A stretch of 64,000 nt of DNA from contig JAGVVL010000002.1 of the NCBI GenBank assembly GCA_018287875.1, positions 2,170,001 through 2,234,000 of the forward strand, given 5' to 3'. Positions 1 through 10,757 of this stretch are shown here, in pieces (the first letter of the stretch is position 1; the number at the start of each line of letters is the position of its first letter). The position numbers and the translations under genes are program-made. Source of the DNA: Nigrospora sphaerica (taxonomy: Eukaryota; Ascomycota; Sordariomycetes; Amphisphaeriales; Apiosporaceae). The notes under the pieces were generated by a model, which was not told the DNA's origin, searched no databases, and was given only the letters and a program-made list of their open reading frames with translations.

Positions 1-954
1 ACGAAACTGACCGAGGGCCACGTGGTGGAACGCTTGGAGGCGCTGCTCTCTTTCATCGATACGATGTTGTACGACTATGCGAACTACATGATGCAGGTCG
101 CTGCGCCCAATTTGATCGAACACGCTTCCTTGTACGAGGCGAAACGATTTACCGAGGAGCTGGAAAGCGGCTCTCTGACGCTGACGCGTGCCGAGGTGTC
201 GTGGCGCTCCGCTCGTGCCAAGGTCCACGCCGATGCGGCCCGCCGTGACCCCGAGGGTATAAACCACCCAAAGTCGCGCCCTACTCCCGACAAAATCTAC
301 TGGCAGATGCTCCTCGACGAGTTCACCCAGCTGTCGCCGTCGGCTGACTCGGTGCCTGAGCCGCTTGCTCTTGACACCAAACGTCGCGCCCGACTGGGAT
401 CGCAAACACTCCGTATCGTGACAGCCGGTGCCATCCTTCTTCAATGCAAAAACATCCTGAAGCGGGATGTACGGGCACCGTGGCGAACAGAAGCCGGCCG
501 GATCTTTACCGTTCTGGAAGCCATAGAGGACCAGAACAAGCCTCTCCCACTGGCGGCTGCGATTGATGGTATCATGGCGGCACTCGAGGCTGGCCGCTCC
601 ATGCCGCAGGCGACCAAGGGTCACCTTCGGGCTTTGGTGACCAAGGTTCTCACCGCGAGCTGCGAGGCTAAACGGGACAACGCCGAGCCAAGAGAGCCGG
701 TACTGCGACTTCTTCTCACCCGCGTGCGGGGGCACATGTTGGGCAGGCTGCAGGCAGGCTCGGCCAGCGAGAAGGTCAAGGCGACAAGCGTGGCGGGCGA
801 AAAGCTTGCAGGCCTCGGTCTTCCCGAGTTCGTAGAAAAGGTTCGGGAGATGGTGGATGAGCTTGCCAAGGTCGGTGCCGTCGACAGGGAGGCACACGGC
901 ATCTGGTGGGAGAAGGTGGCTCAGAAGGTCGGCCAAGAGGCCACGACGGCATGA
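1..954 (+). CDS. TCP11/SOK1-like protein, C-terminal part (5' truncated by window)
   Basis: The reading frame is open from base 1 to the TGA at 952-954 and has no proper start in the window, so this is the last ~317 residues of a longer protein. It is rich in helix-forming residues, with hydrophobic stretches such as RIVTAGAILLQCKNIL near the middle and a run of LLLTRVRGHMLGRLQ toward the end. This pattern fits the C-terminal half of the T-complex protein 11 family, which includes yeast SOK1, a multicopy suppressor of protein kinase A defects. No membrane segment, signal peptide or catalytic motif is visible in this part. The family call rests on overall resemblance, not on a diagnostic motif; coding status is secure from length and C/G-ending codon use. 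The next gene downstream on the same strand is MRE11. Confidence 0.65.
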   Translation, partial: TKLTEGHVVERLEALLSFIDTMLYDYANYMMQVAAPNLIEHASLYEAKRFTEELESGSLTLTRAEVSWRSARAKVHADAARRDPEGINHPKSRPTPDKIYWQMLLDEFTQLSPSADSVPEPLALDTKRRARLGSQTLRIVTAGAILLQCKNILKRDVRAPWRTEAGRIFTVLEAIEDQNKPLPLAAAIDGIMAALEAGRSMPQATKGHLRALVTKVLTASCEAKRDNAEPREPVLRLLLTRVRGHMLGRLQAGSASEKVKATSVAGEKLAGLGLPEFVEKVREMVDELAKVGAVDREAHGIWWEKVAQKVGQEATTA

Positions 955-2151
955 GCGGGTCCGTTATTTCGGAGGCAATACTGCGGTGCGAATGAACCGG
1001 AGTGAGCACTATCAAGAGGTGGCTCTGCGCCATGGAGGCCCATTTGGTCACTTGTCTACGCATAGCCGGCCACATGGCATCTCGATGTTCCCATGGGTTC
1101 CAGCATACGGGTCCTCCTTTGGCGGTTTCAAGGGGCGCCGGCGTTCAGGTTGGTCACTGGGAATTATTCGCGCAGGGAAAGGGTTCGGACGGGGAAGGGA
1201 CAGGTCGGTGTTTTGTTTCTGTAGAACAGTCTTGCATGGTCTGCGATGTACACAATGGGTTGGTTGCTTTCGCCATGGTAGTATGAATTATTCGTTAGCG
1301 AGACAGCGAGATGGGGAATAGCTATTTGGACGTATTTTCTCAGCCAAGTTCGTAGCTAACCAGCCATTCCGAACTTCTTTCTATACAAGCGGTCTTCCTA
1401 CCCACCCTGATGGGACAGGATCGGGGCCACACGTGCCTTGTGCTGCGTATCATGCAATCACGAATGTGTTGATTGCTGCCTGGTTCTTTACGTACTCCTT
1501 TTCTTTACCAAGATGTATGATACTTGCTTACTCTACTTACGTGCACAAGTACCTAAACAGGTGGCGGTATCCACCAATGCTAATACGGCACATACCGGAG
1601 ATACGTACCGTGAGGGTGCACCGTGTGTCAAACTGTAAAATAGACGGTATAGGCCTATTTAGTGCTCCACACAGGTTTCCAGATCAGACCTGGAACCTTG
1701 CTGTATACATCTTCGTTTTCTCCTTCACGCTGCACCCTACCAATGCACCCAACGGCCAAAGTGGTTACGTGGTAACGCGGGACGGGTCCCACCAGAGACG
1801 AGACGCGCTCTGCGTTTCCCTCGGAGAGAAAGAAAGAAAGAGAGAGAGAGTGTGTGTGTGTGTTTGGTGTGCGCATGGAAAACACTGGTGCGTCCTTGTT
1901 TTAAAGTACCTACATCATATTATACAGCTTGCGTGGGTACAGCCAGAGCCGCTACTGCCAACCCCCGCTGCCTGGCTGTTCTGCCTAAACGTTGCCGCCC
2001 AAACGAGTAGACCAAGGAGCCTACAAAGACATCTTGGATTGCAATAGGCGGCTCGCCTCTTCCTCTTGTCGTGGGCTCCGACTTCATTGTGCCCCCCGTC
2101 GCCCAAGAATAGCGAGTGTCCGGAGTGGTCGCGTGGGCGCCCAGGCTCGCA
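955..2151. other. Intergenic region, TCP11-like to MRE11
   Basis: Holds the 3' end of the TCP11-like gene and the MRE11 promoter. The open frames here are AT-richer than the genes, have no coding-like codon bias and resemble nothing I know. A GA/GT microsatellite lies at about 1824-1864, and copies of the dispersed TACCTA-type motif lie near 1550 and 1906. Confidence 0.7.
1824..1864. repeat. (GA)n-(TG)n microsatellite
   Basis: An imperfect GA/GAAA tract runs directly into a TG tract, intergenic, about 290 bp upstream of the MRE11 start. Confidence 0.9.
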
Positions 2152-4482
2152 ATGTCATCCCAATTCACCGGTACGGCACATGGTACTCAGTCGGCTGGCT
2201 GGGTCTCGATGCTGACCTTACGCGAACAGAGGCGGATGCCATCCGCATCCTGGTCGCCACGGACAATCATGTGGGCTACGAGGAGCGCGACCCCATCCGC
2301 AAAAACGACAGCTGGAGGACATTTGACGAGGTCATTAACCTGGCCCGCAAGGAGCACGTGGACATGGTGCTTCTCGCGGGCGATCTCTTCCACGACAACA
2401 AGCCGTCGCGTCAGGCCATGTTCCAGGTCATGAGGACGCTGCGCAAGAATTGCCTGGGGATGAAGCCGTGCGAGCTCCAGTTCATGAGCGACGGCAACGA
2501 GGTCTTTGCTGGCGCCTTCAGCCATGTCAACTACGAGGACCCGGACATCAACATTTCTATCCCCGTTTTTTCCATTCACGGCAACCATGATGATCCCACG
2601 GGCGATGGCTTCCTGTGCTCCTTGGACTTGTTGCAGGTCGCCGGCCTGGTCAACTACTTCGGCCGCATCCAGGAGGTCGACAACATCCAGGTCAAGCCCA
2701 TCCTGCTCCAGAAGGGCCAGACCAAGCTCGCTCTCTATGGCCTGAGCAACGTGCGGGACGAGCGTATGCACAGGTCGTTCCGAGATAACCAAGTCAAGTG
2801 GTTCCGGCCCAATGTCCAGTCGAGCGACTGGTTCAATCTCCTGGCCGTCCACCAGAACCACCACGCGCATACGCCGACGAGCTACCTACCCGAGAGCTTC
2901 CTCCCCGAGTGGCTGGACCTGGTCGTCTGGGGCCACGAACATGAATGCCTCATCGACCCCACGCACAATCCCGAGATGGGGTTCCATGTCATGCAGCCCG
3001 GGTCCTCGGTTGCCACGTCGCTGGTCCCTGGCGAAGCCGTGGCCAAGCACGTGGCCATTCTCACCGTGACGGGCAAGGACTTCAAGGTGGAGAAGCGACG
3101 GCTCCAGACGGTCCGGCCGTTCGTGACCAGGGAGATTGTCCTGGCCAAGAATGACCAATTCAGAGGCCTCGAGAAGAAGAAGGAGAACCAGCAAGAACTT
3201 ACGCAGAAGCTCTCGGCCGTGGTGGAGGAGATGATCGTCGAGGCCAACAAGGACTGGGAGTCGATGCATGGTGGGCACATGACCGAGCAGGAGCGTCCGC
3301 TGCCGCTCATCCGCCTCAAAGTCGATCACACGCCGTACGAGGGTGGCCACTACGAATGCGAGAATCCCCAACGGTTCTCGAACCGGTTTCTCGGCAAGGT
3401 GGCCAATACGAACGACGTCGTCTACTTTCACCGCAAAAAAACGGTATCGAGTAAGTTTTCGGCCATGGCGCGCAAAGCCGCGAGTGGGCATGATAAGCTG
3501 ACGGTACGGCTTGGCAGAAAAGAACAAGATTGAGGACGTACCCGAAGAAGTGTTGCAGGCCATGGGCTTGGATACCATCGAGGTGGAACGGCTGGTCAAC
3601 GAATATTTGGAGAAGCAAACACTCAAGATCCTGCCGCAGGCCCCCTTTGGCGACGCCGTCACCCAGTTTGTGTCCAAGCAGGACAAGCACGCCATGGAGG
3701 AGTTCGTCAAGGACTCTTTGTCGAGCCAAATGAAGCAAATGATGTCGCTGGGCGACGACGAAGACGCGGACGGGGACGAGGATCTCGACAACGTCATGGA
3801 GCAATGCAAGAAAAGGCTGGAGGAACAGTTCAGGGCCGGGTTGCTCAAGCAGTCGAAGAGGAGATACAAGCCCAAGCCAAGTGGTTGGGACTCGGATATG
3901 GACGGGCATTGGCTGGATCAGGAGGGCGTTGTCGAGTACGAGGCCGAGGCCGCAGATACACCGCGGCCAGCACGCTCCGAGAGCCGTGGGAGCACTCCGA
4001 TGGCCTCAGACGAGGACGAGGAGATGGAGGACATAGGGCCTGAGGAAGTCGTGCCCAAGAAACGAGGACGGCCGAAAGCGGCGGCGACCAAGGCGGCGCC
4101 CGCCAAAAAGGCACCGGCGAAGAAAGCACCAGCCAAGAAGGAAGCTGCAAAGAAAGCACCGGCCAAGGGACGTGGACGCAAGACGGGGCCGTTTCTGGAC
4201 GACAGCGACGAGGAGGACGACTGTTTCTTGGACGAGGATGACGACGTCGAAGAAGCGGCGGCGCCGCCCAAGCGCGCCGCGGCCACGCGATCGCAGCCGT
4301 CGCGATCGCAACCGTCAAGATCGCAACCGGCACGCGGTGCGCCCATGACGCAGACCAAACTGAACTTCTCACAGAAAGGGTCCGAAAATCAACCCTTGGA
4401 GGTAAGCGATGACATGATCTCGGAGGACGACGACGACCCATTTGAGCCCATGCCTGCGAAGAATACGGGCCGGAGACTTTGA
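2152..4482 (+). CDS. mre11: MRE11 double-strand break repair nuclease
   Basis: Exons 2152-2170, 2230-3450 and 3518-4482 give 734 residues. Intron 1 (59 bp) and intron 2 (67 bp) both have a CTGAC branch point; the start exon is only 19 nt, and splicing gives [20 protein letters not shown], as in other fungal MRE11 proteins. All phosphodiesterase motifs of this Mn-dependent nuclease are present: DNH (18-20), GDLFHDN (57-63), GNHD (124-127), NH near 217 and GHEHE (241-245). MRE11 is the nuclease of the Mre11-Rad50-Nbs1/Xrs2 complex, acting in the nucleus on break ends, meiosis and checkpoint signalling. The C-terminal third is low complexity: a [10 protein letters not shown]-hook-like motif, a block of AKKAP-type repeats like a histone H1 tail, acidic DDSDEEDD stretches, three RSQP repeats and a TQTKLNF segment near the end. 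These tails bind DNA in other species. Confidence 0.97.
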
Positions 4483-6197
4483 GGATGACGGCGACGGACG
4501 AGTGTGAACCACACATGTACTGAAGAGAAAGAGACACACATCACGACTCGTACTGGACGGGTCGGAGAGGTTAGCGGCTTCGAATATCGCCCCCCCCCCC
4601 TCTTTGCGAGGCGTCTGTCATGTGGGTGTACAATTGACGGTTGGAACCCGAGCTCCTGTCATGGGGAGATGCCGGGCAAAAGAGAATATAGCCCCGTTGC
4701 TTGATCACTACCTTAGCCGGGCGCATATCTAAGCCGTGAGTTCGTTTTCGCGCGCCTCCTTGTGTGGGCCCGTACACTGGGTGCTTATACCCTCGTGCTG
4801 GCATGGGTGCCAAGGCCTCCTACTGGACTTATCGAGATGGGTACAAGACTGGGCAAGCACCAAGACTAAATTGAGGAGCCAGGTACTTTCCCGTGTGCTC
4901 GTATCTAGAATTGCAGGACGATTGGAGCAAGGCGACAAGTGCTGAAGAATGGTATGGTCCGGCGGAGGGGATAGGCACGATACAGTGATTTGATGATACT
5001 AGCGGTATCCCGTGTACCTCAAGTCATGTAAGTACTTACATACCTCTTGGTTAAGTAAGTACCCGAGTTGGCTTGCTCGTTACCCCCACCCAACCAGTGA
5101 CCGCGCAGAAGCTGGACGGAGCTCGTGGCCGAGAATTATCCGGGCGCGCGCACCTACTTGAGCGAATCGCGGCCGCGGCCGCCTTTTGCACGGTTTTTCT
5201 TCCCTTTTTCTCTCCCATAAATTGTACACGGGCACACTTTATTGTAGGTGAGCTTGGGCGAGCCGAATCCCTCCCCCTCGCGGGCGGGGGACTCGCTCCG
5301 CCGCAGTCGAGTCTTCCTCTATCTTGTGCCCAAGAGCATTCACCTATTGACGCCGATTATGGAAGCACGTGAGGGGTCCCTCCTCCAGGGGGGGGCCGTG
5401 AGGATCGATGCCTCTTACCGCCGGTCGTTACATTCTTGGGAAAGCCAACGCCATCAGCATGGTCGCGTCGTACGGGCGTTGACACATGCATGCGCTTTGT
5501 ATGCGCCGGGGTGCTCCGGGCCCCCACGATGGCCGTGAGAAGGGAGACTCGTAGTCAATTCTCTCCATCACTTTCTGCCCGCCCGCCCGCGGGACGCCGC
5601 CGGGACCGCCATGTCGCCGCTCAGTATCCCTCGTCGTCCACATCAGTCGCATAGAGGCGGCGCGAGGCGGCAGTTGCAGCTCCCGGGCCATCGAGCGGCG
5701 AGCGCGCCCACCTGCTGTAGAGGGGGCTTCGGCGTGGACAGAACAAAGTGCAAACCGGATCCCTCGGAAACGAATCGGACATGGGGCCGGGTCCGTTTCT
5801 GCGACCGTCCCGATCAAAGGTGGGCAAGAACGTCCCGCGCGTGCGCTTGGGTGAGGGGCACGAAAGAACATGGGACGGCATGAGATAGATCGGCTGGCAT
5901 TCCGGTGGATGGAACGAAGCCAACGCATTTTCATCCTGCATCTTCTGCTCTGGTTTACGCTCACGTGAACCCGGCTGTCATGTACTCTCGTTGCGACGAC
6001 TATGCTGCTGCCGAACCCCCACCCCACGCGCTCGGCCTCCGAATTATCCCCCTTCTTGACGCCTCTCGATGCGTTTACGAGCATACAAACACGCAACTTC
6101 ATCCTAGAGGAACCCGGCGGCGCTTAAGGTAAGCTTGTAGATAATTGGGGACGGTACCTCCAGCTGGCCACCTGCGCGGGCGACGGGCATGCCGGGC
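4483..6197. other. Intergenic region between convergent MRE11 and exchanger genes
   Basis: About 1.7 kb containing only the 3' ends of the two flanking genes. The longest open frame (minus strand, 5428-6102) has scattered rare codons and no recognisable domain. A C-run at 4590-4600 and a cluster of TAAGTACTTAC/GTACCT-type motifs at 5012-5070 are the only structure seen. Confidence 0.65.
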
Positions 6198-8163
6198 TTA
6201 CGAGACCCCCCATACACCGAGGGCGTTCCGCTGGTGACCCTCGACCTGGGCGGCAGAGCTTTGTGCCTCGAGTCTTTTGACCCGCCGAACCAAGAGGCCG
6301 ACGCACAAGGGGCCGAGCACCGTGCAGAGCACGATGGCCCAGGTGACGATGAGGAACATCTCGGAGACGTCGCCGGGGGCGGCGGGACTCCGGCCGAAGA
6401 TGCCCTTGGTCTCCGCCACCGACGATATCAAGAAGCCGATTTCCCCCCGCGCTGTCATGGCGCACGAGATGATGCCCGCCGGGTAGAGCGACAGGGGCGC
6501 CGGCGACTCCTGCGGTTTCCCCCGCGCCGGCGTGGACGGCGGGACCGTCACCGCGTCTTGCTGTCGGCTGTTGCCGCCCTCGGTAGGTGCTGCCGGGGCC
6601 CCCTTGGCCGAAGCCTGCTCGGACTTGTGCATCCAGCGTCCCGGCCGGACATGACGCGCCACAGACCGGACAGCAGAGGCAAAAGCGGCCGAGGCACCCG
6701 TACCTATCCTTCTCGCGGCCGGGATGCGTACGAGCCTGCGGGCGCCATCCGGGTTAACTGCCGTCAGGAACAAGAGTGCCAAAACGAAGGAAGAGCGGCA
6801 GGGCACGGGAAGGAGGAGACTGCCTACCAAGCACCACACACGACTTTCCCAAGCATCATGAGTACAGTGTAGGTGATGCCCCGCCACACCACGGGTCCGG
6901 AAAACATCTGACGGATGGGGATGGAGAAGCCAACCGAGGCCTGCACTGTTAGCCGGTCGTCCGGGGCAAAGGCGTGGAAGAGGGGGGCTCACGAAGAAAA
7001 AGGGCTTCAGCACTCGCTCTACTGCCTGTAGATAGTACTTTTCGTACACATGCACGCCCTCATCCGATGACGAGACCGGCTCTGGCCGACCGACGGCGTC
7101 AGCAGGCCCGTCAGCTCCGCCAGACGCGCATGTCGGCGTGCTTGCGGGATTCCGCTCGGTTTGAGCATCCTGCGCTGGCCGTTTCTCGACCGACCGCGCG
7201 AGGCGGGCGGCTTCGTCGCGCCACCAGCTGCCCGTGATGCCAGCGAGGTAGGCAGCCAGGAGCACCGAGGCGCCGGCGTAGGCGGCGCCCGTGACGCAGG
7301 CCAGGAGGAGGCCGGTGTGGGCCGCCAAGGCCGTCGGCTCGGCGTCGGCCAGGCGAAAGAAGGCAGCCCGGGGCCGGTCGGCGCGCCGCTTCCCGAGGCG
7401 GCGCAGCAGCGGGCGCAGGACGAAGCGGCAGGCCAGCGGGAGGATGGCGGCCAGGGCGGCCGAGACGAGGACGGGCCGGACGACGAGGGCGGGCGCGAAG
7501 CCGGCGGCGTCGGCAGGGACCCGCCCGCCCAGGCTCGCCACGATCTGCACCATGACGAGCCCGACCACGTCGTCCATCATGGCGGCCGTGCTCAGGATGC
7601 TGCCGAGCCGCGTCCTGGCGAGGCCGCTCGCGCTCAGCACCGCAAACGTCGTGCCCAGGCTCGTGGCGCACAGCGCCGCGCCGGCCGCGAAGCACTGCAG
7701 CGGCGACGCGCCCGCCAGGGCCCCCAGCACGAAGGAGAGGCCGATAGGAACGCCGATGCCCGTGAGCGCCACGCAGGTTGAGAGCGCCAGGTTGGCCGTG
7801 ATGCCCGAGATGGTGGCCGAGAGCCCTCCTGCAACCGCCGTTAGCCATCGGAAGAGGGGGGGGGGCGTCTTCGCCGCGCCGCCACGGCATGGGACGTCTG
7901 GGCTTGCCTTCAAAAACCATCAAGGTCAGGCCGAGGTAGCCCAGCTGCACGACGGCATGTTCCAGGTCCGGGGAGAGCCATTTCCCGCCCGGTGTGCCCC
8001 AGGCAATACCCACAAGTATCTGGCCGACGAGGCCGCAGTAGAGCGTACGGTCCAGCAACGAATTGACGGCGTTGAGGGCGAGTAGGAAGGTGGACAGGAC
8101 GAGGATATCCTCGATGCCGGGCTCGTGATATGGCAGAGATGGTGACATCCCTTCTCCCTCCAT
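6198..8163 (-). CDS. CPA-type Na+(K+)/H+ exchanger, fungal NHX/KefB-like
   Basis: Exons (minus) 8163-7908, 7828-6993, 6940-6828 and 6735-6198 join to 580 residues. The first intron (7829-7907) begins GCAAGC, a GC-AG intron with a CTAAC branch point; introns 2 (52 bp) and 3 (92 bp) are GT-AG. Splicing restores conserved stretches: VFEGGLSAT over intron 1, FFFASVGFSIPIRQMF over intron 2 and GAWLVRIP over intron 3. The protein has 10-13 hydrophobic segments, including TAAMMDDVVGLV, which holds the Asp-Asp ion-binding motif of cation/proton antiporters, and TARGEIGFLISSVAE near the C-terminus. It should exchange a monovalent cation for protons across the plasma or an internal membrane; ion and location cannot be read from sequence. 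An internal start at 8148 (MSPSLPYHEPG) fits the family better than the first ATG at 8163. Upstream on the same strand is the TDT transporter. Confidence 0.88.
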
Positions 8164-8647
8164 CTCTGCAGTTCCCGTTGCCGAAGTACCTACCTAGACC
8201 TTGGCTTTTAACGCACCCGTTTCATGTACCGGAAGCGAGGCGGCCGGATTGGATACAAAAGGAGTAAAGGTGCAGCATATCCGGGCCGGAGCGTCCAGTC
8301 CCTAAATAGAAATGGTTATCTCCACAAGCCTTGGCGATCGGCGGGCGGCAGATCCGACACCTGTCACGGGCATATGATGTGGGTTAAGATGGAACGTAAG
8401 CCTCTGTGTAATCTACATTGGCCACCCATTCTCAATTCTACATCGATATGTGATCTCCTGGGGTATCGATTTCATACAGCTCCGCGTCTATTCCCCCTTG
8501 ATGCGAAACGCCAAAGAAATCCGGAACCAACAAAGATCCCGCCAAGTTCTCTCATAACACCCGACACAGCACTAGAGGGACGTATGGCATCGCTGCGAAC
8601 GGTCACCTGCTTCTGCCGTTTTGCGCCTCGCTGGTTGCAGGTTCGTC
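8164..8647. other. Intergenic region, exchanger promoter / transporter 3' end
   Basis: A 484 bp gap between two minus-strand genes. It contains a TACCTACCTAGACC motif near 8187-8200, just upstream of the exchanger start, and otherwise nothing recognisable. Confidence 0.6.
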
Positions 8648-10482
8648 TCAGTCGTTCTCCGGGTCCTTTGGAAACATAATATCGCGATCCCAGAGGCCCT
8701 TGATCATACGGACGAAAACCGCGAGCCACACTAGTATTAGGATCCCCGTCTTGACACAGCCAATAATCCGGAGGGCTTCGTTGTCGAAGGCCTTGGCCAT
8801 TGCAAACGTGGCGGATACCATTGCCGTGTTGGGGAAGACGAAGCTCCACCAGTTCATCTGGAAGGGCATGGCATAGCCCTTGCGCACATACTTGTGCAGA
8901 GAACCAACCGATACCATAAAGAACCAGATGGTCAAGCCCCAGAACCAAAGCCCCATCACAATGGACATGAACTTGAGGCTGTATTGGGCATAGACTCGGC
9001 CCTCCATGTCGTCTGGAAGGATCCGGTCCACGCTTGAGCCGAGCATGACGACACCACCGCACGTGAAGCCAGGGGGTCCGATAGAGATAAAAACACCCGG
9101 GCGCTGCATGTCGCGAGGGAGCTTCTGCGTCATCAGCCGGTACATGAATGCGGCGCTTATCAGACTACACGAACCAGTGTCAGCAACAAAACGACCCCGT
9201 GCGCCCGATTTCGGAACCCAAGAAAAACGGCAACGGCCGTGCGGAAAGCACAATTGGTGCGAAAAGGGCCAACGGCGAAAAACCTTGCGAAAGCGAAGGG
9301 GGCAGGGAGCGGGTGGCAAAATGCCAGTGATCTTACAGGCTGATGAGGAACCCGGTTCCTTGGGCCGTCAACCCCGCGAGAGCGATAACAAGTCGGCGGG
9401 CGGTGACGGGCGATGAGGGGTCGAGACTAGAAATAATGTTACCGGCGAACGTGGCTCCCAGCAGAAGAGGGTATGCCGGGAACACCCAAGCAGGCGTCAT
9501 GGTGTGAATGGGAAAGATCCTGAGAAGATTAGCGGCCACAACGACAGCGCGGCTGGGGGAAGGTATACTGCGTCGACCAAAGGATCAAGTACATGCCGCA
9601 ACTGGCTATGACACTGAAGGGGATGTATATCCAGTAAAGCACCTCGATAGTACGCTGCAACCAGGGGCCCGTCTCAGAGAAGCCGTATTGGCAGAAATTT
9701 ATCAGAATGATGGCCGTCCTGCGCCTATCAGCACACGAGACCCCGCCTCTCCGACGTGCCTTTTGCAACTTACGATACGACCTAGGGTGGGTGAGCCGGG
9801 GCGGTCTGGCATCAGGGGATGGACTCGACTTACTATCGAGGGGATGAAGAGGCATTCCATTTGGTCCGTGAAGGAATGGATCAAGCTTCCCGGGGGAGAA
9901 AGAGCAAAGCGCATGGTAAGCAAGCCGCAGTTGGTGACAAACAGAAACACGTTGAACAGCATGAAGACGACGCCGACGTAGTAGAGCCATTGTGATTGGT
10001 ACGGCACTGGCTTCATGTTAGAAGACAGTGGGCGGTCCTCCACGTCGGGGGGGACAAACCTGTATGGAGCACATTGGCTATGCCGCCCGTCGCCTGTCCA
10101 GGTTAGGAGGGGAAGAAACTAGGTAAATAAGATGACGGCTTGCTCACCATGGTCTGGAGCGGGGCATTAGCACGCGACGTCGTCAAGTTGAAGGGAGAGT
10201 GCGCGAGGGCTACGGTACCATGGTGAACCAGTTCCACTGGTGGCAGCATATGCGATCTCGCAGGCCGACTTTCCTGCCGGCGCGGTGGTTTTTGGCGTTG
10301 GAGAGCATGCGGGCGAGACTCGTGGGACTCGGCGTCTGGTGCATGGTGTTACCGTTGAAGCGCCGCTCGGGACGCTTGCCCGACTCCAAAGGCGAGGCGC
10401 CGGACATGAAGTTGTCTTCGCGCGGCGTCACGTAGCCGTTGACGGCGTCCTCGAGCCGGTCGGTGCTCACGGGTCGAGGCAT
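8648..10482 (-). CDS. TDT-family transporter (malate/sulfite/C4-dicarboxylate type) with two microexons
   Basis: Eight exons (minus): 10482-10219, 10153-10148 (6 nt), 10093-10060, 10006-9834, 9781-9774 (8 nt), 9718-9569, 9519-9337 and 9164-8648, giving 444 residues without a stop. Introns are 49-65 bp except the last (172 bp) and have GT donors. The joined protein reads WFTMTMATGGIANVL, FIPSIVVSTAIILINF, LWSTQIFPIHTMTP and FLISLLISAAFMYRLM across the junctions, matching the tellurite-resistance/dicarboxylate transporter family (SLAC1, TehA, Mae1, Ssu1), with about ten membrane segments. Family members carry malate, sulfite or other anions over the plasma membrane; the substrate here is unknown, though overall it is closer to Mae1-like fungal proteins than to Ssu1. 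Without the 8-nt exon the frame is lost; without the 6-nt exon two conserved residues (TM) are lost. The start follows a coding-like orphan stretch described separately. Confidence 0.87.
9774..9781 (-). other. 8-nt microexon of the TDT transporter
   Basis: The eight bases GTCGTATC lie between a CCCTAG acceptor and a GTAAGT donor. The upstream exon also ends at a GTAAGT donor (9833). The exon supplies Val-Val plus two bases of a Ser codon, and is needed to connect phase 0 of the exon before with phase 2 of the exon after. Confidence 0.85.
10148..10153 (-). other. 6-nt microexon of the TDT transporter
   Basis: The six bases ACCATG lie between a CTCCAG acceptor and a GTGAGC donor; both flanking introns (65 and 54 bp) have CTAAT/CTAAC branch points. 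It adds Thr-Met and restores the family spacing W-F-x-x-T-M-x-T-G-G. Skipping it stays in frame, so this one is less certain than the 8-nt exon. Confidence 0.75.
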
Positions 10483-10757
10483 CCTGCCAGGCAAAAGTCG
10501 TCGGGGGTGCGGGCGAGCAGCTTGGAGAATATATAGAGGCCGATGAGGGCGATGGGCTCGACATGCAATAGGGCCGTGTTAAAGTTCACCAGCGTGGTCA
10601 CAAAGACGACCGACTGGAGGACGAGAGAGCCGATGTTGACAATCGACATGATCCTGGTCCCGCCGCGGCTTCGGCGATGTCGTCTTAAGGCGGGAAGAGC
10701 GTAGGTGCGCAAGTACCAGGAGGACCCGACCCAGATCAGACCGGATGCGTCTGTCTA
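10467..10757 (-). other. Orphan coding-like stretch with membrane-like segments, overlapping the transporter 5' end
   Basis: After a CTGTAG that would serve as a splice acceptor, one minus-strand frame is open for about 95 codons. It contains SGLIWVGSSWYLRTYALPAL and then two hydrophobic segments (SIVNIGSLVLQSVVFVTT and IALIGLYIFSKLLA). Third positions are almost all C or G, as in the real genes here. It has no upstream ATG until the Met before SIVNIG, and ends a few bases into the transporter gene in another frame. It could be an extra exon, a short upstream gene, or the remnant of a truncated membrane-protein gene. I do not recognise the family. Confidence 0.35.

Noticed and set aside
1433..2047. 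204-codon plus-strand frame upstream of MRE11
   Set aside because: Runs through the GA/TG microsatellite, with no codon bias or domain.
2886..3875. 329-codon minus-strand frame
   Set aside because: Antisense shadow of MRE11, whose catalytic motifs are unmistakable on the plus strand.
5428..6102. 224-codon minus-strand frame in the MRE11-exchanger gap
   Set aside because: No coding-like third-position bias, no domain, and poor start context.
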